From: DASRYH01 sp035687245
GTDB lineage: Bacteria; Actinomycetota; Coriobacteriia; Anaerosomatales; PHET01
Direction: 5' to 3'
NCBI GenBank assembly: GCA_035687245.1
Contig: DASRYH010000028.1
Location: 1-64,000, forward strand
Length of the DNA stretch: 64,000 nt
Part shown: positions 1 to 8,656 of the stretch, piece after piece
Layout of the letters: every line of letters starts with the position of its first letter
Position numbering within the stretch: the stretch's first letter is position 1
Notes under the pieces: generated by a model
Seen by the model: the letters and a program-made list of their open reading frames with translations, nothing else
Database searches by the model: none
Told to the model about the DNA's origin: nothing
Position numbers and translations under genes: made by a program

Positions 1-576
1 GCCGCGTCGCTCGACCACTTCGGCCTGCAGCCCGACAAGCGCACGGTGCTCGCACTCGCTGGCGCATCGCTCCCCGGCCCTTACAAACGCTTCAAGGAGT
101 CACTTGCAGTAGCTCTGCCCGCAATCGCGTCACTACCCAACGCGGCAGTCGCGCTGGTGACGGGCAATGATGAGGCCTTCGCCGAAGAGATGAAGTCGCG
201 CGCGGCCGGCTTCGGCACCACCAACGTGCACGTCTTCGGCTACGTGGAGTACATGGCACCGCTCATGGCCTGCGCCGACCTCGGGCTTGCCAAGCCAGGC
301 GGCGCGATCTGTACGGAGTCGGTAGCAATGCACCTGCCGCTCGTGCTCGTAGGCCCGGCAGCCGGGCAAGAGGCCGCAAACGCACGCGCGCTGCACGAGG
401 CGGGCGTAGCCTCCTACATCGCAGACCCGCGCCTGATCGCCGAAGCGACGCGCAAGGTGATCTCGAAGCCGCCGCGACTCAAAGCGATGCGCGCGGCCGC
501 CGAAGCGATCGCGCGCCCGCATGCAACGCAGGATGTGGCCGAGCGGGTGCTCGGGCTGGCCAGTGCGAAACGCTAG
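1..576 (+). CDS. GT28-family (MurG/UgtP-like) glycosyltransferase, 3' part
   Basis: Open from the first base in frame 1, so the true start lies outside the window; 191 codons remain. The visible part is the C-terminal half of a GT-B, family 28 glycosyltransferase of the MurG / diacylglycerol glucosyltransferase type. It has a Rossmann-like opening (VLALAGASLPGPYKRF) and the donor-sugar loop near residues 90-115 (GLAKPGGAICTESVAM, then PLVLVGPAAGQEAANA). These enzymes transfer a sugar from a nucleotide donor to a lipid at the membrane. MurG proper or a glycolipid synthase cannot be told apart here; the GxE..N pattern resembles UgtP-like enzymes slightly more. It ends exactly where the next gene, on the other strand, ends. 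Confidence 0.75.
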   Translation, partial: AASLDHFGLQPDKRTVLALAGASLPGPYKRFKESLAVALPAIASLPNAAVALVTGNDEAFAEEMKSRAAGFGTTNVHVFGYVEYMAPLMACADLGLAKPGGAICTESVAMHLPLVLVGPAAGQEAANARALHEAGVASYIADPRLIAEATRKVISKPPRLKAMRAAAEAIARPHATQDVAERVLGLASAKR

Positions 577-873
577 TTAGCCGTTGACGCCGCTGAGCTG
601 CTCGACGCCGCCAAGCGACGTTACCCCGACATCCACCAGGCCGTCGTGCCCGTCCTTGGGATCGAGCCGGAAAGACCCGACCAGCGAAGTCCAGACGTCC
701 TTTGCGTACTGCATCGTCTCCGAGTCAGTGTGCTGCTCAGGCAGTGTCCCGTGCAGCTGGTGCAGCTTGACACCCGTGCTCCAGTCGACGTCGATCGTCC
801 ACGTCGCCTGCGGAAGTGCTTTGGCTGCGCTGCGCCGGATCCGCTCTGTCAGTGAAGGTCCGAAAAGGCCCAT
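577..873 (-). CDS. hypothetical protein, 98 aa
   Basis: I do not recognise a family. The protein is small, soluble and mildly amphipathic. It begins MGLFGPSLTERIRRSAAKAL, has a central segment with spaced Trp residues (TWTIDVDW, DVWTSLVGSF) and ends in a Gly/Val-rich tail. No signal peptide or membrane helix is visible. The ATG at 873 is preceded by a modest purine-rich stretch (AGCAGGGA). Its stop codon directly abuts the stop of the upstream glycosyltransferase gene, so the two genes converge with no spacer. It could be a conserved lineage-specific protein; no function is proposed. Confidence 0.55.
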   Translation of the reverse strand: MGLFGPSLTERIRRSAAKALPQATWTIDVDWSTGVKLHQLHGTLPEQHTDSETMQYAKDVWTSLVGSFRLDPKDGHDGLVDVGVTSLGGVEQLSGVNG

Positions 874-1040
874 GTGGATCCCTGCTCTCTTCGTGCGTCG
901 CCCTATGGCTGGTACCTCACGCTAGCACCGAAGCCGGCCCGGCCCCGGATGGCGTCGCCAGCGGTGGCGGGTGTCTCGCCAGTGGCTAGTGTCTTGGCGT
1001 CACTGGCGTGCTTGGGCCTCCAGACGGCGCGCGACGCAAA

Positions 1041-1069
1041 GAGGCCCCGACCGCAGTGGCCGGGGCCTC
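1041..1069 (-). terminator. rho-independent terminator after groEL
   Basis: A perfect 9-bp inverted repeat (GAGGCCCCG at 1041-1049, CGGGGCCTC at 1061-1069) with an 11-nt loop lies about 50 bases past the groEL stop. On the minus strand it is followed by TTTGCG, a weak U-run. Confidence 0.65.
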
Positions 1070-1118
1070 TCCCTTCTCGCTTCGCGGTGCGCGTGGCTCC
1101 GCTTCGGCAAGAGCTTGC

Positions 1119-2753
<1,635 letters not shown>

Positions 2754-2806
2754 ACTGCGCATTCCTCCTCAGTGGGTTCGATGGGTGAACGTAAGAACGG
2801 GGCAGC

Positions 2807-3097
2807 TTAGCCCTCGACGACAGCGTAGATGTCGTCGGCGCGCAGGATCAGATAGTCCTCGCCGTCGACCTTGACCTCGGTTCCGCCGTACTTGCTGTAG
2901 ATGACGGTGTCGCCAGCCTTGACGTCGAGCGCGACACGCTCGCCCTTGTCGTTGAGCTTGCCGTCGCCTGCGGCGATGACGGTGCCCTTCTGCGGCTTCT
3001 CCTGCGCCGTGTCGGCGAGGATGAGGCCAGACTTGGTCTGCGTCTCGGCCTCGGCCTGCTTCACGATCACGCGATCGCCCAGCGGCTTCAGATTCAT
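2807..3097 (-). CDS. groS: co-chaperonin GroES
   Basis: A 96-residue GroES, the heptameric lid of the GroEL chamber. It starts MNLKPLGDRVIVKQAEAE and carries the mobile loop (ETQTKSGLILADTAQEKPQ, residues 18-36) that contacts GroEL, then the beta-barrel signature GTVIAAGDGK and a final YAVVEG. AGGAGGG sits 7 bases ahead of the ATG. It is the first gene of a two-gene groES-groEL operon, with promoter and CIRCE in the 286-base gap upstream. Confidence 0.98.
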   Translation of the reverse strand: MNLKPLGDRVIVKQAEAETQTKSGLILADTAQEKPQKGTVIAAGDGKLNDKGERVALDVKAGDTVIYSKYGGTEVKVDGEDYLILRADDIYAVVEG

Positions 3098-3212
3098 TGG
3101 CGTCCCTCCTAGTAGTCGCTATTTGGTCCGGACACGCGTCCGGGCGTTACCTGTTCACGAGTGAGTACATACCCGAGCTGCGTCGTGCGTGCGCGGTGTG
3201 CTCCCCCGACTG

Positions 3213-3239
3213 CTGGCACTCACAGGCTCCGAGTGCCAG
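3213..3239 (-). promoter_or_regulatory. CIRCE operator (HrcA binding site)
   Basis: CTGGCACTC, nine bases, GAGTGCCAG: a perfect 9-bp inverted repeat with the 9-base spacer of the CIRCE element (consensus TTAGCACTC-N9-GAGTGCTAA). Only the outermost bases differ from consensus. It lies 116 bases upstream of groES, just after a plausible promoter, as expected for HrcA repression of groESL. The hrcA gene is not in this window. Confidence 0.9.
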
Positions 3240-3249
3240 ACAAGTTCGA

Positions 3250-3279
3250 AGTCTACTCAACAACCGACGTGCGGGGCAA
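3250..3279 (-). promoter_or_regulatory. probable groES promoter
   Basis: On the minus strand TTGCCC (-35, 3274-3279) and TAGACT (-10, 3250-3255) are separated by 18 bases. Predicted transcription would begin immediately before the CIRCE repeat, which is the usual geometry. Confidence 0.45.
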
Positions 3280-3310
3280 GGGGTTAGCTGTGTAAGAATC
3301 GTGAAATCTA

Positions 3311-3344
3311 AGTGTCAGGCGCTTAGATTCGAGCGCCAGACACT
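3311..3344 (-). terminator. terminator-like hairpin after the tsaBD fusion gene
   Basis: 13-base arms (AGTGTCAGGCGCT at 3311-3323 and AGCGCCAGACACT at 3332-3344) pair with one central mismatch around an 8-base loop, 39 bases past the stop of the fusion gene. The downstream U-run (TAGATTTC) is weak, so it may also be an mRNA 3'-end stabiliser. Confidence 0.5.
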
Positions 3345-3383
3345 GCCGAATCGTTGCCGGGCGTGGATTCGCCATACGCCCCG

Positions 3384-5714
3384 CTACGCCCCAGGCGTGT
3401 CCAGCCGAAGGCTCGGGTCGGCGTCGGCGTCGAGCGCGAGACGCTCCCCTGCCAGGTAGCGGTAGTGGCCGGCGGCCGCGATCATCGCGGCGTTGTCGGT
3501 ACACAGGCTGAACGGCGGCACACTCACGAGCACGCCCAGCGGCTCGATGGCCGCCCGCAGCGCTTCGCGCAACGCGGGGTTCGCAGCTACGCCGCCCGCA
3601 AGGCAGAACGCCACAGCACCCGTCTCCTTCACCGCGCGCACGGCCTTGGCCACCTGCACGTCCACGACTGCGGCCTGGAAGCTGGCCGCAAGGTCCGGGA
3701 TGTTGATCTCGCGCCCGGCCTGCTGCTCGTGGCGAATGTGGTTGATGACGGCGGTCTTGAGACCTGAGAGCGAAAACGCGTAGTCGCCGCTTCGCATCAT
3801 CGCGCGCGGGAAGTCGATGGCAGCTGGATTGCCTTCGGCAGCTAGCTTCGAGAGGATGGGGCCGCCGGGGTAACCCAAGCCCAGCACCTTGGCGACCTTG
3901 TCGAAGGCCTCGCCGGCGGCGTCGTCGAGGGTCTCGCCCATCGTGCGGTACACGCCCCAGCGCGGCATGTGCACGAGCGAGGTGTGCCCGCCCGAGACCA
4001 CGAGCGCCACGATGGGCGGGTGCACGCGCTCGTCGGCGAGCACGTTGGCGAAGATGTGGCCCTCGAGGTGGTTCACGCCCACGAGCGGCAGACCTGTGGC
4101 AAGCGACAGTCCCTTGGCGTACGCGAGCCCGACCACGAGCGCGCCCACAAGCCCGGGGCCGTAGGTCACGACGATGCCGTCGAGTGCCGAGAACGGCAGC
4201 GTACCGCCGCACTCGAGCGACTCGCCCGCCTTGTCCATCGCCTCGGCCACAACACCCACGATCGCCTCGGTGTGCTTGCGGCTGGCGATCTCGGGCACCA
4301 CGCCGCCGAAGCGAGCGTGGAAGTCGATCTGGCTGGCCACGACGTCGGCGACGATCGTGTCCGACCCACGAATCACGGCGGCAGCGGTCTCGTCGCATGA
4401 GGTCTCGACAGCCAGCAACAGCCGCTCCTCGTCCTCACGCGCGTCGTGCGCCGGCAGTATCGAGCAGTCGACGCCCGCGTCGCGCCCGTTGATGACCGAA
4501 GGCCCCCACATGATGAGCGCGTCTTCGCCGGTGTCGTTGTAGTAGCGAGGTCGCCTTCCCGCCACGCAAAGCCCGGCGGACTCGTAGAGCGCGATGGCGG
4601 CGGCGTTGGACTCGCGGACTTCTAGCGTCACGAGACGCGGCCCGAGCTCGGAGGCGGACTCCCGCAAGCGTTGCAGGAGCTTCGCGCCCAGCCCCTGGCC
4701 GCGGCGGTCGGAGCGCACCGCGAGGTTCATGATGTGCGCGTCGTCGCCAAAGACCGCTATGCCGCCGTAGCCGACGATCCCGCTGTCGTCTTCGGCGACC
4801 ACCCACTGCCGAAGGGGCGCGGAAAGCTCATCGAGAAACATCCCGACGGTCCACGCGTCCGCAAAGCTGTCGACCTCGATCACGCGCACGGCGTCGATGT
4901 CGGCGGCGGCCATCTCGCGCAGGCGCACCGCGCGCACTCCAGCGACGCCGCTCTCCGGCGGGGGTGCGGTGGGCAGACCCAGACGTGCGCGCTCGGCCTC
5001 TTCGGCATCGGACAGGCGCGTATAGACGGGCAGCACGAGTGCGGCCACGCCGTCGCCTTCGTGACCGCGGCTGGCGGCGTCGTCGTAGGCAGCGAGCAGA
5101 CCAGCGCCATCGGGTGCCCAGAGCTCGCTCGGTGCAATGACCGCGCGGTCGCCGAGCGCCTCTGCGAAGATCTCGGCATACTTCGCGAGCCCGTTGCCCG
5201 CGAGCAGAAGCGGTTCGTTGACTGTCTCGGCCCACGACGCGGCCGCGTCGCCGGGCTTGGCGACGGTATCGGTGGTGAGGCGCACCATGCGCCCGCCCTC
5301 AAAGCGGAAGAGAGCGGGATAGACCTCGCCACGCATCGCGTCGCCCACGACGCCCAGCAGCGCCCCTTCGGCAAGCTCGCCTGAGGCCGCTGTGCGCCAC
5401 GCGATGGCGTCGAGGGTACCGATGCCGTAGAGAGGGGCTCCGAGGCCCTGAGCGAGGCCCTTGGCAGTCGCTACGCCGATGCGCACGCCTGTGAACGAGC
5501 CCGGACCGCGACCGACCACGACCTCTTCGATGTCGCATGCCGAAAGCTCCATTTGCCCGAGCTGCTCGTCGAGGGTCACGAGCAGGAGCTCGTTGGCTTT
5601 GCGGGGCGACTCCAGACAGACAGACGCGAGCGGCACGATGCGCCCGCCCGTGCGCTTGCCGATGCCGACAGCGAGCACGTCGGTGGCGGTGTCGAATGCG
5701 ACGATGACGCTCAT
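3384..5714 (-). CDS. tsaD: TsaB-RimI-TsaD fusion: t6A37 tRNA threonylcarbamoyl transfer plus N-acetyltransferase
   Basis: One 776-residue reading frame joins three enzymes normally encoded separately. Residues 1-245 are TsaB (VVGRGPGSFTGVRIGVATAK), the non-catalytic TsaD partner. Residues about 258-408 are a GNAT acetyltransferase of the RimI type with the acetyl-CoA loop RRGQGLGAKLL. Residues about 430-776 are complete TsaD: VETSCDETAAAV, the metal-binding NHLEGH, VSGGHTSLV, FSLSGLKTAV and GGVAANPALREAL. TsaB, TsaD and TsaE transfer threonylcarbamoyl from TC-AMP to A37 of ANN-decoding tRNAs; RimI acetylates ribosomal protein N-termini. The ATG at 5714 overlaps the tsaE stop (ATGA) and has GGAGGG upstream; an in-frame ATG 18 codons earlier lies inside tsaE and is less likely. 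Confidence 0.95.
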   Translation of the reverse strand: MSVIVAFDTATDVLAVGIGKRTGGRIVPLASVCLESPRKANELLLVTLDEQLGQMELSACDIEEVVVGRGPGSFTGVRIGVATAKGLAQGLGAPLYGIGTLDAIAWRTAASGELAEGALLGVVGDAMRGEVYPALFRFEGGRMVRLTTDTVAKPGDAAASWAETVNEPLLLAGNGLAKYAEIFAEALGDRAVIAPSELWAPDGAGLLAAYDDAASRGHEGDGVAALVLPVYTRLSDAEEAERARLGLPTAPPPESGVAGVRAVRLREMAAADIDAVRVIEVDSFADAWTVGMFLDELSAPLRQWVVAEDDSGIVGYGGIAVFGDDAHIMNLAVRSDRRGQGLGAKLLQRLRESASELGPRLVTLEVRESNAAAIALYESAGLCVAGRRPRYYNDTGEDALIMWGPSVINGRDAGVDCSILPAHDAREDEERLLLAVETSCDETAAAVIRGSDTIVADVVASQIDFHARFGGVVPEIASRKHTEAIVGVVAEAMDKAGESLECGGTLPFSALDGIVVTYGPGLVGALVVGLAYAKGLSLATGLPLVGVNHLEGHIFANVLADERVHPPIVALVVSGGHTSLVHMPRWGVYRTMGETLDDAAGEAFDKVAKVLGLGYPGGPILSKLAAEGNPAAIDFPRAMMRSGDYAFSLSGLKTAVINHIRHEQQAGREINIPDLAASFQAAVVDVQVAKAVRAVKETGAVAFCLAGGVAANPALREALRAAIEPLGVLVSVPPFSLCTDNAAMIAAAGHYRYLAGERLALDADADPSLRLDTPGA

Positions 5715-6217
5715 CGGTCGCCCTCCGTGACGCTGACGCCGTCGAGCGTCGAGCACGCGGCCGCCCACGCTTCGAGCAGCGCCTCACCGCGTGGGCCCAG
5801 TGCATCTGCGCCGATGCTGCGCTCGTTGTCGCCGTCGATCGTGAGCGTCACCGCAACTCCGTTGAGCGGTGCTGCTTCGGCGAAGCGGTCGCCCCACTCG
5901 ACGACGGCCACGCCGTCGCCCTCGAGCACGGCGTAGTAGTCGAGGTCTTCAAGCTGCTCGGCCGCCTCGAGGCGGTAGAGGTCGAAGTGGTAGAGCGGGA
6001 TGCGGCCCTGGTGCACGAGCAGGATGTTGAAGGTCGGACTCGTGACGGGCTCGGGCACGCCGAGACCTTCGGCAAGGCCCTTGGTGAGCTGCGTCTTGCC
6101 AGCACCAAGGTCGCCGGAGAGCAGCAGCACGTCGCCGGCTGCAAGCGCGTCGGCGAGAACGCGGCCGCACGCCTGGGTGGCCGACTCCGCGCTCGTTGTC
6201 AGTGTGAGGTGGCGCAT
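5711..6217 (-). CDS. tsaE: TsaE, ATPase of t6A tRNA modification
   Basis: A 168-residue P-loop ATPase that drives cycling of the TsaB-TsaD complex in t6A37 synthesis. The Walker A motif is GDLGAGKT at residues 35-42, followed by the family segments SPTFNILLVH, HFDLYRL and VEWGDR. The start codon directly follows the stop of the uracil-DNA glycosylase gene, and its TGA overlaps the ATG of the TsaB-RimI-TsaD gene. Translational coupling of the whole t6A unit is therefore likely. Confidence 0.97.
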   Translation of the reverse strand: MRHLTLTTSAESATQACGRVLADALAAGDVLLLSGDLGAGKTQLTKGLAEGLGVPEPVTSPTFNILLVHQGRIPLYHFDLYRLEAAEQLEDLDYYAVLEGDGVAVVEWGDRFAEAAPLNGVAVTLTIDGDNERSIGADALGPRGEALLEAWAAACSTLDGVSVTEGDR

Positions 6218-6922
6218 CTAGAAGAGCTTCTCCTGCTCGGGTTCGTGTGTGTCGTCGGGTGTCGCCGGGGCGGTCTGGGGCGCCGCCTCTTCGGCAGCGC
6301 CGAGCTCACTCAACGCCGCCTCGAGTCCGAGTGACGATACCGCATCCTCGTGCTCCGGCACTCGCGCCAGCAGCTCTCCCAAGAGCGCGAAGTCGCCGAA
6401 GAGCACCTCGCGCTTGGTCTGGTCGTAGATCGCGGCGGCCGGGTGGAAGATCGGCAGCACGGTGAACTTGCCAGCCGTGCGCACGCGCCCGCGCAGCGAG
6501 GTTATGCCGGCGTCGGTCTTGAGCACGAAGCGTGTCGCGAAGTTGCCAAGCGTGACGAGCACGTCGGGGTCGATGATGCGTATCTGCTCGCGCAGGAACG
6601 GCGTGCATGTCTCGATCTCGTCGGGCAGCGGGTCGCGGTTGCCCGGCGGGCGACACTTCAAGACATTGGCGATGTAGACGTCGCTACGCTCCAGGCCCGC
6701 ATGCGCGAGCAGCTCGTCGAGCAGCTTTCCGGCCGCGCCCACGAAGGGTTCACCTTTGAGGTCCTCGTTCTTGCCGGGCGCCTCGCCTACGAACATCACC
6801 CTTGCGTGTGGATCTCCCACGCCGAAGACGAGCGTGGTGCGCGTGGGGGCAAGTCCGCAGCGAGTGCAGTCCCCGATGTGATCTCGAAGCTCCTCGAGCG
6901 TGGCGCAGCCGATCCCGGCCAT
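6218..6922 (-). CDS. family 4 uracil-DNA glycosylase (4Fe-4S)
   Basis: Removes uracil from DNA in base-excision repair. The 234-residue protein has the four family 4 (UDGa/UdgA) cluster cysteines C19, C22, C90 and C106. It also has the active-site GEAPGKNEDLKGEPFVG, NVLKCRPPGNRDPLP and the C-terminal HPAAAIYDQ motif. About 40 C-terminal residues, rich in Ala, Glu and Pro, form an unstructured tail outside the catalytic core. It lies between a nitroreductase gene (11-base gap) and tsaE (no gap) and is probably co-transcribed with both. Confidence 0.95.
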   Translation of the reverse strand: MAGIGCATLEELRDHIGDCTRCGLAPTRTTLVFGVGDPHARVMFVGEAPGKNEDLKGEPFVGAAGKLLDELLAHAGLERSDVYIANVLKCRPPGNRDPLPDEIETCTPFLREQIRIIDPDVLVTLGNFATRFVLKTDAGITSLRGRVRTAGKFTVLPIFHPAAAIYDQTKREVLFGDFALLGELLARVPEHEDAVSSLGLEAALSELGAAEEAAPQTAPATPDDTHEPEQEKLF

Positions 6923-6933
6923 GGCGCTCTCCC

Positions 6934-7449
6934 CTAGAGCCAGGTCGTGACCTCGGCGAGCGGGCGGCGCGCCGGGCGGCCAGCCGACTCGGCCGAGTGG
7001 CCCACGGGGAGGATGGCCACCGGCGTGATGGGTGCAGTGATGCCGAGCGCGTCACGCACCGCGATCTCGTCGAAAGCGCCGATCCAGCACGAAGCCAGAC
7101 CGCGGTCGACCGCCGCCAGTAGGATGTTTTCCACGGCTGCTGCCGTGTCCTGGATGCCGTAGAGCTGTTCGCCGCGGTCACCATAGCGGGCTGCACACGG
7201 GCGCGGGTCGAGGCTCACGACGATGACGACGGGTGCAGAGGTGGCCCAGCGCTGGCGCAGAGCTTCGGCGAGTCGGTCGCGTGCCTCAGGCGAGCGCACG
7301 ACGGTGAAGCGCCACGGCTGGATGTTGCCTGCGGTAGGCGCGGCAACGGCGGCTTCGAGTAGCGCGTTGATATCGCTGTCGGTGACAACAAGCCGGTGGT
7401 TGAAGTGGCGCACGCTTCGGCGCGTGGCGAGAACGTCGGCGAACTCCAT
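6934..7449 (-). CDS. nitroreductase-family FMN oxidoreductase
   Basis: A 171-residue flavin reductase fold: MEFADVLATRRSVRHF gives the Arg-Arg-Ser FMN-binding signature, PTAGNIQPWRFTVV the second flavin contact, and GLASCWIGAFDE the C-terminal loop. The substrate cannot be read from sequence; relatives reduce nitroaromatics, quinones or flavins. AGGAGG lies 11 bases before the ATG at 7449. An ATG seven codons upstream precedes that ribosome binding site, so I did not use it. It is the first gene of the udg-tsaE-tsaBD transcription unit and divergent from the plus-strand gene at 7603. Confidence 0.85.
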   Translation of the reverse strand: MEFADVLATRRSVRHFNHRLVVTDSDINALLEAAVAAPTAGNIQPWRFTVVRSPEARDRLAEALRQRWATSAPVVIVVSLDPRPCAARYGDRGEQLYGIQDTAAAVENILLAAVDRGLASCWIGAFDEIAVRDALGITAPITPVAILPVGHSAESAGRPARRPLAEVTTWL

Positions 7450-7602
7450 GCCTATTACAGCCTCCTGCATCACGAACGCTCGCCGCCAAAGGGGTGCGGC
7501 CTGACTGATCTCCCTCATTCTATCCGACAACCTCTACCCACGTATGTCAGGCAGGACGCGTTGTGTGCGCGTCGAAACAGACTGTTTAGGAGGAGGTGCG
7601 CA

Positions 7603-7962
7603 ATGTACGACCGTCACCCTGATGTAAGCGACGAGGAACTCGGTATTCGCGCGTTCCAGATCAAGAAGATGAAGGCTGTCGAACGGGCTATCCAGCGTAT
7701 CCGTCACAACATGGGTCCCGCTTGGGCAAACCTCAACGACAGTGAAGTCGAGGAGTTCGAGTGGGTCCTCGGCGAGCTATGGGCCTATATCGCCCGTGCC
7801 GAATGGGACGAGCTGGCCTTCGGCCGCCTGGGTATGAGCGACGTTATCCGCACGCTCACACTGGGCAGCCAGCTTCGCCGCCACGCACGCCCCAGCATCG
7901 AGGTGCTGCGCGACGTCGAGAAGATCGTTCGTCAAGAAGAAGCAGAAGAGCCGCCCCAGTAG
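7603..7962 (+). CDS. hypothetical protein, 119 aa
   Basis: Not recognised. A strong ribosome binding site (TAGGAGGAGG) lies 6 bases before the ATG. The product is small, soluble, charged and probably mostly helical. It begins MYDRHPDVSDEELGIRAFQI, has a Trp-rich centre (GPAWANL, EFEWVLGELWAYIARAEWDEL) and ends in an acidic tail EEAEEPPQ. No membrane segment, signal or cysteine motif is visible. It is the only plus-strand gene in this part of the window, with its own terminator immediately downstream. Its good ribosome binding site and normal composition argue that it is real. Confidence 0.75.
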   Translation: MYDRHPDVSDEELGIRAFQIKKMKAVERAIQRIRHNMGPAWANLNDSEVEEFEWVLGELWAYIARAEWDELAFGRLGMSDVIRTLTLGSQLRRHARPSIEVLRDVEKIVRQEEAEEPPQ

Positions 7963-7993
7963 GAGCGGCCCGTTCTCGTGGTTCGGTCACGCA

Positions 7994-8018
7994 AGCGGCT
8001 CAGAGAGACTGAGCCGCT
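7994..8018 (+). terminator. terminator shared by converging genes
   Basis: AGCGGCTCAG (7994-8003), loop AGAGA, CTGAGCCGCT (8009-8018): a perfect 10-bp stem followed on the plus strand by TTCTTCTTC. It ends the 7603 gene, and its right arm overlaps the last codons of the ATPase D-subunit gene on the other strand. Confidence 0.8.
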
Positions 8019-8647
8019 TTCTTCTTCTCGATCTTCTTCTTGACCTTCTTCAGGCGGAAGAGGTCCTCGCGGGCACGCTCGTCCAGCGTCTGGCTGATGT
8101 AGGCGACCTGCTCGTGCAGCGCCGGAACCGTGACCTGCTCGAGTGCGTTGACGCGGCGGTTGGTCTTGTTGATCTCCTCGCCGAGTCGCTTGAGCCTGGT
8201 CTCGATGTCGGCGTACTCGATGATGACGTCGAGGATCTTCTCGTACTTCTCCGCCGACTCATCCACTCGAGACGAAACACCGGTAACCGAGTAGCCACGC
8301 GTGAACGACGTGCGCAGCGGGCTCTCGCCCTTGGTCACAACCGGGACGGCCACGCCCATGATCTTGGTACCGGCCATCTCCACGGTGACCTCACCGCTGG
8401 TGGCCAACGAGGCGGAGCGCAGCGTCACAGGACCGTCGACGGCCTTGGCGACCGCGAGCGCGTACTGCGCTTCGGCGACCGACTTCTGCAGCGACTCAGA
8501 GAGGCGCAGCGTCTCGTCCATGACGGACATGAACTCGATCAGCAGCGCGTCACGCTTCTGCTTGAGCAGGTCCATGCCCTGCTGAGCAAGCGTGATCTGC
8601 TGCTTGCGATCGAGTAGCTCAGCCCGAGTTGGGCGTACTTCTTCCAT
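8000..8647 (-). CDS. atpD: V/A-type ATP synthase subunit D (central stalk)
   Basis: The 215-residue rotor shaft subunit D connects the catalytic A3B3 head to the membrane ring. It is a long coiled coil at both ends: PTRAELLDRKQQITLAQQG with KQKRDALL at the N-terminus and RLKRLGEEINKTNRRVNALE at the C-terminus, which is typical. The tail is lysine-rich (RLKKVKKKIEKKK). It is the last gene of the nine-gene ATPase operon, 9 bases after atpB. Confidence 0.97.
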   Translation of the reverse strand: MEEVRPTRAELLDRKQQITLAQQGMDLLKQKRDALLIEFMSVMDETLRLSESLQKSVAEAQYALAVAKAVDGPVTLRSASLATSGEVTVEMAGTKIMGVAVPVVTKGESPLRTSFTRGYSVTGVSSRVDESAEKYEKILDVIIEYADIETRLKRLGEEINKTNRRVNALEQVTVPALHEQVAYISQTLDERAREDLFRLKKVKKKIEKKKAAQSL

Positions 8648-8656
8648 TCACGCCCC

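Noticed and set aside
5715..5768. Upstream ATG giving an 18-residue extension of the TsaB-RimI-TsaD protein
   Set aside because: The extension lies inside tsaE in another frame and is Arg-rich; the ATGA overlap start has the ribosome binding site.
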